The notes beneath the pieces were generated by a model. The model made no database searches, was not told the DNA's origin, and saw nothing but the letters and a program-made list of their open reading frames with translations. Below, in pieces: positions 35,114 to 43,778 of a stretch of 64,000 bases of DNA. A program made the translations under genes and the position numbers. Position 1 is the stretch's first letter; every line of letters begins with the position of its first letter. The DNA is from an uncultured Acidaminococcus sp. (lineage in GTDB: Bacteria; Bacillota; Negativicutes; Acidaminococcales; Acidaminococcaceae), in assembly GCA_900554515.1 (NCBI GenBank), contig USHN01000002.1, positions 84,479-148,478 of the forward strand, written 5' to 3'.

Positions 35114-36259
35114 GTGAAAAAAAGGTTTACAATCCTGCATCTGGTGGGAGCTGTAGTACTGTCCTTTGGGGCTTTTGCCGGAGGAATCTGTCTGCTCTTA
35201 AAAAGCTGGGTAGGCAGCCCATGGCCGCTGATGCGCCTGGCGCAAACGCTTCATCTTATCCAGCAGCATTATGTTGGAGAAGTGGATCAGGGAAAGCTCT
35301 ATGATGGCGCCCTAAAAGGCATGGTAAGCATTTTGGGAGATCCCTATTCCAGTTATCTTAATCATGAAGATTTTGCTTCCCTGTCGGCCATGATAGAAGG
35401 ACACTTCGGCGGTGTGGGTATGGTGATGGGCGTAAAAGACGGCCAATTTATTGTGGTAGCACCTATTGAAGATACACCGGCGTTTAAAGCAGGGATAAAG
35501 GCTGGAGCTGTACTCACGAAAATTGATGGCAAGGAACTTAAAGGCCTGAGCCTGGATCAGGTAGTGAAACAAATCCGGGGCCAGAATGGTACGCAGGTAG
35601 TACTCACTCTTCAACAGGGAAAAGAAAATCCCAAGGAGTATACCATCGTTCGCAGCGATATTAAAATAAAATCCGTATACGGTAAAATGGATGATCATGG
35701 CATTGGATATATCCGGATTACCAATTTCAGCGAAGATACAGCCAAAGATTTCGGCGCCGAACTGCAGAAACTGCAGCAAGAAGGGATGAAGGCGCTGGTG
35801 CTGGACCTTAGGGATAATCCTGGCGGCCTTTTGCAAAGTGGAGTAGGAGTGGCGCGTTATTTGGTACCGAAAGGGCCCATTGTATCCATAACGGACAAAC
35901 AAGGCCGTACGGATACGGAAACTTCTAGTCTGGAAAAAGTTGCTTTTCCGCTGGCTGTTCTCGTTAATCATGGCACCGCCAGTGCTGCAGAAATTGTTTC
36001 CGGTGCTATCCAGGATACCCACACAGGAAAACTCTTTGGAACGAAAACCTACGGCAAAGGTGTCGTACAGAATGTGTATATGTTGGGCAGCGATACGGCG
36101 CTTAAGCTGACCATTGCAAATTATTATACGCCCAGCGGCAGGAGCATTGATAAGGTGGGCATTACTCCGGATCAGGTGGTAGCGGCAGACGATGATGCAG
36201 GGAGTAATCAACTAACGGCGGCGGAAGCCTATCTGAAAGAGCAACTTAGAGCAAAGTAA
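35114..36259 (+). CDS. S41 family C-terminal processing protease (CtpA/CtpB-like)
   Basis: 381 residues. An N-terminal signal anchor (about 8-30) precedes a PDZ domain (about 95-180, with the FGGVGMVMGVKDG binding loop) and an S41 serine protease domain. The catalytic Ser290 is in GTASAAEIVSG and Lys315 in TYGKGVVQ. It acts outside the cytoplasmic membrane. Position after the EnvC-like gene suggests it may process or remove this hydrolase, as Ctp proteases do elsewhere. The GTG start has AAAGGAGCG upstream. Confidence 0.93.
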   Translation: MKKRFTILHLVGAVVLSFGAFAGGICLLLKSWVGSPWPLMRLAQTLHLIQQHYVGEVDQGKLYDGALKGMVSILGDPYSSYLNHEDFASLSAMIEGHFGGVGMVMGVKDGQFIVVAPIEDTPAFKAGIKAGAVLTKIDGKELKGLSLDQVVKQIRGQNGTQVVLTLQQGKENPKEYTIVRSDIKIKSVYGKMDDHGIGYIRITNFSEDTAKDFGAELQKLQQEGMKALVLDLRDNPGGLLQSGVGVARYLVPKGPIVSITDKQGRTDTETSSLEKVAFPLAVLVNHGTASAAEIVSGAIQDTHTGKLFGTKTYGKGVVQNVYMLGSDTALKLTIANYYTPSGRSIDKVGITPDQVVAADDDAGSNQLTAAEAYLKEQLRAK

Positions 36260-36273
36260 AAAGGAGGCTAGGC

Positions 36274-37620
36274 ATGGACATGGCGATACAATGGGTACAG
36301 CAGCTGCAGCTTTTCTTCCAGCACCTGACGCAGGGGCAATTTGCTGCACTGCTCCCGGGGGAACCAATGGGAAAACTATTGCTGCTGCTGGCAGTACTCT
36401 TGTTTTTAGGTTATCGCATCAGAACGTATCAGGTGCGCAAAGAGCGGCAGTTTAAATACCGGATTAACGGGCTCTTGTCCCATCTATGCACGACCTATGA
36501 CCAGATGGAAGACGTAGATTGGAAGAACCAGAAAGTACAACGTTACACTTTTACTGATGGAACCATTCACGCAGAAAGCCATGAGATCGGTGGCGTGGCA
36601 GATCTGATTGGTCCTTTGCATCCGGAAGATGCAGGAAAATATACCCCGGAATTTATCAAAGGGGCTATTGAAAAAGCCATGAAAACCTGCGGACAGATTG
36701 AATTTACCGCCCGGGAAAAGAAAACTAATGAGGCTTTTGAATGGACCAGCTTTTTGCTACAGGGAATCCGGTCTGGCGCTACCCATGAACGGTCCTGCCT
36801 GTTGCTCAAACGGAATGTGGATGCCGCACGGGGCGAGGAAATGGAACGCAGGGCCCAATTATCCCAGGATGCGAATGCAGCCCGGGAAGAGGCGGAGAAA
36901 AAGAGCCTGTTTATGGATCAGGTAAGTCAGGATTCCCAGCAGGCGCTGGAAACGCTGATGGATACCCTGAAAGAGCTGGAAATAGAAAAAGAGCCGGCTG
37001 CGCAGAGACAGCTGCTACAAAACAGTTCTGGGCAAATTCTCTACCTGGAAAAAGTAAATAAAGCCATCCACGACCTGTCAGCCCTGGAAAACGGTTCTCT
37101 GCATCCAGTGCAAAAGCAGTTCAATATGGAGGAAACACTGGAGCAATGGAATGACATATACCAAAAAGAAGCTGAGAAGCGGAAAATTACTTTTAGCTAT
37201 AGCTCCGAGCCCATCTTGTACCCCCATGTCATTGGGGATAAGGAGCGTCTCCAGGTCTTGCTGGATCATTTGCTCAGCAGCGCATTACTCTTTACTCCCA
37301 CTGGAGAAAAAATTCAGTGCGGCGTACGGCAGAAACTGGTTCGCAGCCATCAGGTCGTGATGGAGTGGACCCTGGTTGCCCCGGCTATGCAAGTACCGGA
37401 AGAAATGGCAGAAAAAGTATTTTTACCTTATGGCATGGTGCAGGCTGTCAGCACAAGCGGTAATGGGGGGCTGGGTATCTCCATTATTTATCGTTTAGCG
37501 GAACTTTTGGGAGGCAAAATTCAAGTCATCCGCTCCCAAAATCGGGGTATGCGTTTTGTTCTGGAACTGCCATATGATTTTGTCAGCAGTATGGATGCCA
37601 CGGCAACACCGAGTAAGTAA
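36274..37620 (+). CDS. Degenerate sensor histidine kinase (pseudo-kinase) with PAS-like domain
   Basis: 448 residues. One membrane helix (~30-50) precedes a PAS-like domain (~65-190), a coiled HisKA-like region and a HATPase fold. Aligned by eye to a normal HisKA, FMDQVSQDSQQALETL has Gln219 where FLANMSHEIRTPL has the phospho-acceptor His. The N-box reads LLDHLLSSALLFTP, with Ser336 in place of the metal-binding Asn. The DxGxG G1 box is replaced by LVAPAMQVPEE. Only the G2 box GNGGLGIS (about 396-403) is good. It ends the FtsEX-M23-CtpA run, 14 nt after ctpA. No response regulator is nearby. Confidence 0.8.
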   Translation: MDMAIQWVQQLQLFFQHLTQGQFAALLPGEPMGKLLLLLAVLLFLGYRIRTYQVRKERQFKYRINGLLSHLCTTYDQMEDVDWKNQKVQRYTFTDGTIHAESHEIGGVADLIGPLHPEDAGKYTPEFIKGAIEKAMKTCGQIEFTAREKKTNEAFEWTSFLLQGIRSGATHERSCLLLKRNVDAARGEEMERRAQLSQDANAAREEAEKKSLFMDQVSQDSQQALETLMDTLKELEIEKEPAAQRQLLQNSSGQILYLEKVNKAIHDLSALENGSLHPVQKQFNMEETLEQWNDIYQKEAEKRKITFSYSSEPILYPHVIGDKERLQVLLDHLLSSALLFTPTGEKIQCGVRQKLVRSHQVVMEWTLVAPAMQVPEEMAEKVFLPYGMVQAVSTSGNGGLGISIIYRLAELLGGKIQVIRSQNRGMRFVLELPYDFVSSMDATATPSK

Positions 37621-37682
37621 GCAGTGTTTTCACTAACGGAGACTTTCTGTCACGCAAATAGAAGAAAGTGAGGGTGTGACTT

Positions 37683-38870
37683 ATGGTGAATGAAAAAATG
37701 TTTGAACTGGGATCCAAAAAATCAACCATTCGGACGATTTTTGAATATGGACAAAAACGAGCCAAGGAAGTAGGTCCGGAAAATATCTGTGACTTCAGCC
37801 TGGGAAATCCAAACGTTCCGGCACCGGACTATATTAAAGAAGCCGTACTGGACATTATGAATGAACTGCCACCCCAGGATATCCATAGTTACACGGTAGC
37901 GGCTGGAAATCCAGCTGTACGGGAAACACTGGCTAAGGACATCAACCGTCGCTTTGGAACTGACTTTACCGCTGGTAATCTGTTTATGGTCAGTGGGGCA
38001 GCGGCAGCTATCACCATTTGTTTCAAAGCCTTGGCTGAACCAGGAGATGAATTTCTGGTATTTGCACCGTTTTTCCCTGAATACCGCTGCTTTGTGGAAA
38101 GCACAGGGGCAACGTTGACGGTAGTCCCTGCTCGTACGGAAGATTTCCAGATTGACTTCACCGCTTTTGAAAAAACGCTGACGCCTCATACTAAAGGGGT
38201 TATTGTCAACTCTCCCAATAACCCCAGCGGCGTAGTATATACCGAAGAAACCATAAAAAAATTAACTAGCCTGCTGGAAGTCAAGGAAAAGGAGTATGGG
38301 CATCCCATTTTCCTGATCAGCGATGAGCCCTACAGGGAAATTGTTTACGGGGATATTCAAGTCCCTTATATCCCTCTTTACTATAAAAACACCTTGGTCT
38401 GTTATTCCTATAGCAAATCCTTCTCCCTGCCCGGGGAACGGATTGGATATATTGTGATTCCTGGTGCCGTGACGGATTTTGCTAAAGTCTACGGTGCTAT
38501 TGCCGGGGCTGCCCGGGTAGAATGTCATGTGAATGCGCCCAGCCTGTGGCAGCTGGTGGTTGCCCGCTGCGCGGGAAAACCTTCCAACATCAAGCCCTAT
38601 GAGGAAAATGGAAAACTGCTGTACCAAGGCCTGAAAGAAGCGGGCTTTACCGTTCTAAAACCCCAGGGCGCTTTTTATCTGTTTCCAAAATGCCTGGAAA
38701 AAGATGACTATGCTTTCTGTGAGCGGGCAAAAAAATATGATTTGCTACTAGTACCCGGTACGGATTTTGGCTGCCCCGGTTATTTCCGGGCCAGCTACTG
38801 TATTTCCCATAGTACTATTGAAAAAAGTCTGCCGCTCTTCAAAAAGCTGGCGCAGGAATATAGAAAATAA
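37683..38870 (+). CDS. Pyridoxal-phosphate-dependent aminotransferase (class I/II)
   Basis: A 395-residue fold-type I aminotransferase. The PLP lysine is in YSYSKSFSLPGERIGY (about residue 242), with the substrate-carboxylate Arg in GYFRASYCIS near the C-terminus and the NSPNNPSGVVYT loop. The set resembles aspartate/aromatic aminotransferases of anaerobes. The exact amino donor cannot be read from sequence. The ATG follows GAGGGTG. A gap of 105 nt leads into the ctsR promoter. Confidence 0.9.
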   Translation: MVNEKMFELGSKKSTIRTIFEYGQKRAKEVGPENICDFSLGNPNVPAPDYIKEAVLDIMNELPPQDIHSYTVAAGNPAVRETLAKDINRRFGTDFTAGNLFMVSGAAAAITICFKALAEPGDEFLVFAPFFPEYRCFVESTGATLTVVPARTEDFQIDFTAFEKTLTPHTKGVIVNSPNNPSGVVYTEETIKKLTSLLEVKEKEYGHPIFLISDEPYREIVYGDIQVPYIPLYYKNTLVCYSYSKSFSLPGERIGYIVIPGAVTDFAKVYGAIAGAARVECHVNAPSLWQLVVARCAGKPSNIKPYEENGKLLYQGLKEAGFTVLKPQGAFYLFPKCLEKDDYAFCERAKKYDLLLVPGTDFGCPGYFRASYCISHSTIEKSLPLFKKLAQEYRK

Positions 38871-38900
38871 GTTTATGGTGGCAGGACAGTACTACACCTC

Positions 38901-38929
38901 TTGAAAAATGTCAAAAAGTCAAATATAAT
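38901..38929 (+). promoter_or_regulatory. ctsR promoter with tandem GTCAAA operator in the spacer
   Basis: TTGAAA (38901-38906) and TATAAT (38924-38929) are 17 nt apart. The spacer carries two direct repeats GTCAAA at 38910-38915 and 38918-38923. CtsR boxes are heptad repeats RGTCAAA-NAN-RGTCAAA, giving a 10-nt period. Here the period is 8, so the half-sites match but the spacing does not. Self-repression is the likely role. Confidence 0.7.
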
Positions 38930-38975
38930 AGTCCTGTAAGAAAGTTTTATTGCTTTCCACAGGGAGGTTTATACG

Positions 38976-39422
38976 ATGCGAAATGTAGCAGATGTAATAG
39001 AACAATTTATTATTCAGGAACTGTTTGCCGGCGAAGAGGATGCCGTCAATGTGAAACGCAGCCAATTAGCAGAAAAACTATCCTGCGCCCCCAGCCAGAT
39101 TACGTATACCCTGACCACCCGTTTTACCCCGGACAGGGGATTTGAAGTAGAATCCAAGCGTGGGAATGGGGGCTTTATTCGGATCGTTCGTCTGCCCCAG
39201 CCCCAGATGCCGACACCCAATGCACTGCCACCGGTTAAGAAGATTGAAACAGGGGAAGAACTTGTGGGAATCCTGCAGCAGAATCGAATGATTACGCCCC
39301 GGGAAGCACGGATGCTACGGTATTTTCTTGCCATTTTGGGAGACCATGCGGCAAGAGAAGAAAAACTGCAAATCATCAAAGGGGCTTACCGCTCCATGCT
39401 GGAGGAGGGGCACCGTGGGTAA
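38976..39422 (+). CDS. ctsR: Class III stress gene repressor CtsR
   Basis: A 148-residue CtsR. The N-terminal winged helix contains the glycine-rich wing ESKRGNGGFIRIVR, which in this family is the temperature sensor and DNA contact. The C-terminal four-helix dimer domain has MITPREARMLRYFLAIL. In most Firmicutes the operon continues mcsA-mcsB-clpC-radA. Here radA begins inside the last codons of ctsR, so mcsA, mcsB and clpC are missing from this locus. Confidence 0.93.
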   Translation: MRNVADVIEQFIIQELFAGEEDAVNVKRSQLAEKLSCAPSQITYTLTTRFTPDRGFEVESKRGNGGFIRIVRLPQPQMPTPNALPPVKKIETGEELVGILQQNRMITPREARMLRYFLAILGDHAAREEKLQIIKGAYRSMLEEGHRG

Positions 39423-40782
39423 GACAAAAACCCGTTATGTCTGCCAAAACTGCGGGTATGTCAGTGCCAAATGGCTGGGGAAGTGTCCGGAATGTGGCAA
39501 GTGGGATACGCTGGTGGAGGAAGCAGAGACATCTGCGGCCCCTACCAGACAGCGTCCTACCTATCTGCAGGTAACGGAACGGCCAAAACCAAAAACCATT
39601 GGACAGGTGGCAATGGTAAAAGTCTCTCGCCTTATGACCGGTATTCGTGAATTTGACAGGGTTCTGGGAGGAGGCATTGTTCCCGGCTCTCTGATTCTTT
39701 TGGCAGGGGCCCCGGGTATTGGTAAATCCACCATTACACTGGATGTATCCATGAAAACAGCAGCCCATGGGGAAAAGGTTCTTTATGTTTCCGGAGAGGA
39801 AAGTGAAGCCCAGACCGCAATGCGGGCTGAAAGACTGGGAAAAGCCAGTGAGAACCTTCAAATCATGACAGCGACAGAGCTGGGGACTATCTTGACCGAA
39901 GCCCGGCAAGTGATGCCTAAACTTCTGGTGATTGACTCTATCCAGACGATGTACAATGAGGAGCTGGAAACAGCCGCAGGCAGTGTGGGACAGGTGCGGG
40001 AATGTACAGCCAAACTGCTTACCTTTGCCAAAGAAACCGGGATTGCCGTCATCATTATTGGGCATGTGACAAAAGAGGGCAATATTGCGGGGCCCCGTTT
40101 GCTGGAACATATGGTGGATGTAGTGCTCCAGTTTGAAGGGGACCGTTCGTATACCTACCGGGTATTGCGGGCGTTGAAAAATAGGTTTGGGTCCACCAGT
40201 GAAAGCGGTATTTTTTCCATGGAAGAAGAGGGCTTGAAGGAAGTGGCTAACCCCTCTGGACTGTTCTTGGAAACCCGCTCACAGGCAGTACCGGGCAGCG
40301 CTATTACCGCTGTCGTGGAAGGAAACAGGCCTATTTTGTCAGAAATCCAGGCCCTTGTCAGTCATACGCCCTTTGGCCTTCCCCGGCGCACTGTGGTAGG
40401 GGTGGATTTTAACCGGGTTAATATGCTGTTAGCAGTACTGGAAAAACGCTGCGGCATGAATTTTGGAGATCAGGATGCCTATGTCAGTGCCGTAGGAGGC
40501 ATGAAAATCAAGGAACCAGCAGCAGATCTTGCCATAGTAGGGGCTCTTGTTTCTAGTTATCGCAATATTGCGTTACCTACAGGGATTCTGACACTAGGGG
40601 AAGTGGGACTTACTGGTGAGCTGCGCCGCATCGGTTTAACGGATCGGAGAATCAAGGAAGCCGCCCAACTGGGCTTCCATAAATTCGTGGTTCCATGGAA
40701 CAGCTTTCCAACAGGAAAATCCCCGGCCCATGTAATACAAGTAAGAACTGTAGAAGAGGCACTGACAGTCTTCTTTTCCTGA
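39415..40782 (+). CDS. radA: DNA repair protein RadA
   Basis: A 455-residue RadA/Sms with an N-terminal zinc finger (CQNCGY...CPECGK), a RecA-like ATPase with Walker A GAPGIGKST, the RadA-specific KNRFG motif (ALKNRFGSTSE) and a C-terminal Lon-protease-like domain. It processes recombination intermediates by driving branch migration. GTG 39415, inside the ctsR 3' end, is chosen because GGAGGAGGGG directly precedes it and the zinc finger then starts near residue 10. Confidence 0.95.
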   Translation: MGKTKTRYVCQNCGYVSAKWLGKCPECGKWDTLVEEAETSAAPTRQRPTYLQVTERPKPKTIGQVAMVKVSRLMTGIREFDRVLGGGIVPGSLILLAGAPGIGKSTITLDVSMKTAAHGEKVLYVSGEESEAQTAMRAERLGKASENLQIMTATELGTILTEARQVMPKLLVIDSIQTMYNEELETAAGSVGQVRECTAKLLTFAKETGIAVIIIGHVTKEGNIAGPRLLEHMVDVVLQFEGDRSYTYRVLRALKNRFGSTSESGIFSMEEEGLKEVANPSGLFLETRSQAVPGSAITAVVEGNRPILSEIQALVSHTPFGLPRRTVVGVDFNRVNMLLAVLEKRCGMNFGDQDAYVSAVGGMKIKEPAADLAIVGALVSSYRNIALPTGILTLGEVGLTGELRRIGLTDRRIKEAAQLGFHKFVVPWNSFPTGKSPAHVIQVRTVEEALTVFFS

Positions 40783-40856
40783 ACTTTGAAACCTTTATGT
40801 AATAAAGCAGCAAAGTAACAGTAGACAAATCCAGTAACCATAGTTGGAGGCATGGT

Positions 40857-43769
40857 ATGAAATCACCATCAAAAGACAATGCCAAGATAGAAGCAAAATT
40901 GGGTATCCAGTTACCGGACAACCTACAAGAAGTAGCTTCAGATACGGATCTGAAACTGCTTTTTGATTTTGTCCCCATGGAGACCATGATCCATCCTATC
41001 CGGGCAAGAAATAATCAGTATCGTAAATATATTATGCGCCTGGGGAAACTTTCCAAAAATTCCCTCCGGGTGCAGCGGCAGATGCGTCCGATTGCCATAG
41101 AGCTTTACAAAGCAGGAGATCCCTCCTATGTGAGCATGGGCAACAATATTGCAAAAATCTTTTTACTGGATACAGAAATTACACTGAAGACGCTGTTAGG
41201 AGAAAAAGAAAATTGGCCGCAGATTCAAAAATATGATATAGAACAAATGTCTGCCTTTGCGGGGAGATGCCAGGAAATATTTAAAGAAGAAGGCTTTTCC
41301 TTCCGGCTGGATATCCTGTGGTTTTCTTTTAAATTGCTGCAGATTCCCATTGCGGAGGATATTAAGCAGGGCGTTAATCGGGAAATGACAACCCGCTGGC
41401 AGGCGTTAAAACAGGACGAAACTAAAAAAGAAACAGACAGCACCTCAGCGGATTTACTTGCAGAAAAAACAGCTCCATCACTGGAAGAAAAAGCCACCCA
41501 AGGAGATAAAAACGAAATAGCAGAAGGGAACGCCGCAGAAGAGACCGTTCCTGCCAGCAATGAAATCACTAAGCCTGCTGCCGTGGAATCCTTACCAGAA
41601 GGAACCTGGTATGTTGGCAAAATCAATATCATTGATAATTTTTATAATTTTGTTCCCCTGGGAACTTGGGATGGTAAGGAATATACGGCCCTTTCTGAAG
41701 AAGCCTTGTCAACCTTACTGCCAAATTCCCAGCAGTACCAGAACATTAACCTAAGCTACACCTATCCGGATCAGAAATTTATGGAAGAGCGCTTCCACGA
41801 AAACGACCTGATTTTTCTCCGATTTACCCAGGGTGACTTATTGGAAAATAAGGATGGACGGGGAAATCTGCGTGCTACCGGATGCCGCATGGTATGTGTA
41901 GATGCTATAAAAAATGGTGAGTTACGGTTTGGTGATGAATTGGGACTTTATACCCTTCTGCCAGAGAGCAGCCTCCAGGATCCACTCACACAAAATTCCG
42001 TAGTCCGTATCCGGGATCCCCATGTTTATAAGGGGGAAAAGGTATTGCTCCGCCTGACAAGTGGGCAAGCGGCAGGACCTTATATTATTTTTCACAGCAA
42101 CCGCTACGGATATTATTTGCAGCCTAATGTCCCGGATACCCAGTACCTTTTGGACGTCTATGATGGGGCAGCACTGCAAGCGGTAACGATAACGCCAGCG
42201 GAAGGCACACTCGCCAGCCGCCAGGAGAAAAACAGCTGGGAAGTATACCAGCTGCTGCCTAAATCCCAAACCCATACTGTGGATCTTATACCGGATGATG
42301 CTCTGCTGCAATCCTTGGGAAAGCTTGGAGAAAAGGAGGGTGTGTCGGCACAACAGCTCCGGGAATTCCTGGAGCGGCAAAAATATGCTCTCTTTACGGA
42401 TGTACCACAAACCATTAGTGAGAAGCGTATCGCAAGAATTGAAAGCCTTTTGCAGCAAGCGGAAAATACGCAGCAAGTCAATGACAAGGTGGGCGCATTT
42501 TTATATACTTATCTTGTTCGACAAAAGAACAAGGACTGGGTAAAACAATTTATAGCAGATTTTTCCCAAGCGCACCCGGAAGTAAAAAAAGTTCAGCCCC
42601 CAGTTCCCAAGTTGGGCACAGACAAGCAAAAGAATCTGGAAGCCATGGCTAAATGGACAGCCAAAATGTCTGGTCCTTCCATGACCACAACGCAGCTGCT
42701 GGATTATTTGGTGAGCTGCGTACAGAAAGAACGGCCCCTATATGGGCGAAATGTAATTTTAAATCTGTTTATCTGCCTAACCCAGGGCTTTTTGACCGTA
42801 TTTTCCGGGGCTCCAGGAAGCGGGAAAACTTCCATTTGCAATATTATGGCCAAAGTGCTGGGGCTGACGCAGTTTGACAAACGCCTGGGACCCCAAAATG
42901 TGATTGGAACATTAAACCGCTATATACCTGTGTCTGTAGAACGAGGCTGGACCAGTAAACGGGATTTTATCGGGTACTACAATCCCCTGACCAAAGCCTT
43001 TGAGGAAAGCAATCGGGATATTTTTGAATCCCTGCGGCTTTTGGATGTGGAGCAGAAAAAAGGCCTGCACCAGTATCCATTTGTCTTTCTGCTGGACGAA
43101 GCCAACCTGAGCCCCATGGAATATTATTGGGCCGATTTCATGAACGTGTGTGATGATCCGGAAGAAAGCCATACCCTCAACTTGGGAAATGGGTACAGCA
43201 TTCATGTTCCGGAAACCCTTCGCTTCGTGGCTACCATCAATAATGACCACACTACCGAGACCTTGTCACCCCGGCTGATTGACCGGGCGTGGATTATCAG
43301 TCTGCCGGAGAATGAATATGTGCCGCGGATGGGGCGGGGGCTCACAGAGCAGGATTGTATGCCCATTTCTTGGGCGCAGCTTCAGAATGTATTTGGGGTT
43401 GATCCCCGGGAAAACAGTAATTTCTCCCGTGTAGAGCAAGGTATTTATGATTCCCTTAAAGAGTGCCTGCAGGAGCAAAATATCCGTCTCAGCACACGGA
43501 TTGACACCGCTATCCACGAATACTGGAAGGCGGCAAGCCGGGTTATGGAGAAAGAAAGCGACAGCAAGCCCGGTATTATTGCTTTGGATTATGCTGTGAA
43601 CCAAAAGATCCTGCCTAAACTCAGCGGCAATGGCTCAGAGTATGAGGCGTTTCTGCAAACCTTGCGGGATGAATGCTTCCGTAATCACCTGCGGCAAAGT
43701 GCGGCGCTGCTTGACCGGATGATCGCCTATGGCAATCGTCGCATGAAGTTTTACCAATTCTTTCAGTAA
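40857..43769 (+). CDS. McrB-like AAA+ ATPase/GTPase of a putative type IV restriction/defence module
   Basis: 970 residues. Residues ~1-185 are helical with no recognised domain. About 186-245 is a low-complexity Glu/Lys/Thr/Ala linker. About 246-420 is a beta-rich domain (TWYVGKINIIDNFYNFVPLG onward). The AAA+ core has Walker A GAPGSGKTS (~651-659), Walker B FLLDEANLSPM (~744-754) and the sensor/finger ATINNDHTTETLSPRLIDRA, as in McrB and related MoxR-like proteins. The next gene encodes a nuclease of McrC type. GTP versus ATP use cannot be told. A GTTGGAGGC site precedes the ATG. Confidence 0.78.
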   Translation: MKSPSKDNAKIEAKLGIQLPDNLQEVASDTDLKLLFDFVPMETMIHPIRARNNQYRKYIMRLGKLSKNSLRVQRQMRPIAIELYKAGDPSYVSMGNNIAKIFLLDTEITLKTLLGEKENWPQIQKYDIEQMSAFAGRCQEIFKEEGFSFRLDILWFSFKLLQIPIAEDIKQGVNREMTTRWQALKQDETKKETDSTSADLLAEKTAPSLEEKATQGDKNEIAEGNAAEETVPASNEITKPAAVESLPEGTWYVGKINIIDNFYNFVPLGTWDGKEYTALSEEALSTLLPNSQQYQNINLSYTYPDQKFMEERFHENDLIFLRFTQGDLLENKDGRGNLRATGCRMVCVDAIKNGELRFGDELGLYTLLPESSLQDPLTQNSVVRIRDPHVYKGEKVLLRLTSGQAAGPYIIFHSNRYGYYLQPNVPDTQYLLDVYDGAALQAVTITPAEGTLASRQEKNSWEVYQLLPKSQTHTVDLIPDDALLQSLGKLGEKEGVSAQQLREFLERQKYALFTDVPQTISEKRIARIESLLQQAENTQQVNDKVGAFLYTYLVRQKNKDWVKQFIADFSQAHPEVKKVQPPVPKLGTDKQKNLEAMAKWTAKMSGPSMTTTQLLDYLVSCVQKERPLYGRNVILNLFICLTQGFLTVFSGAPGSGKTSICNIMAKVLGLTQFDKRLGPQNVIGTLNRYIPVSVERGWTSKRDFIGYYNPLTKAFEESNRDIFESLRLLDVEQKKGLHQYPFVFLLDEANLSPMEYYWADFMNVCDDPEESHTLNLGNGYSIHVPETLRFVATINNDHTTETLSPRLIDRAWIISLPENEYVPRMGRGLTEQDCMPISWAQLQNVFGVDPRENSNFSRVEQGIYDSLKECLQEQNIRLSTRIDTAIHEYWKAASRVMEKESDSKPGIIALDYAVNQKILPKLSGNGSEYEAFLQTLRDECFRNHLRQSAALLDRMIAYGNRRMKFYQFFQ

Positions 43770-43778
43770 GGGCATGCT

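Noticed and set aside
40783..40816. Nested hairpin ACTTTG/CAAAGT with CTTTAT/ATAAAG after radA
   Set aside because: It is AT-rich with no U-run following, so it is not a convincing terminator and may be chance.
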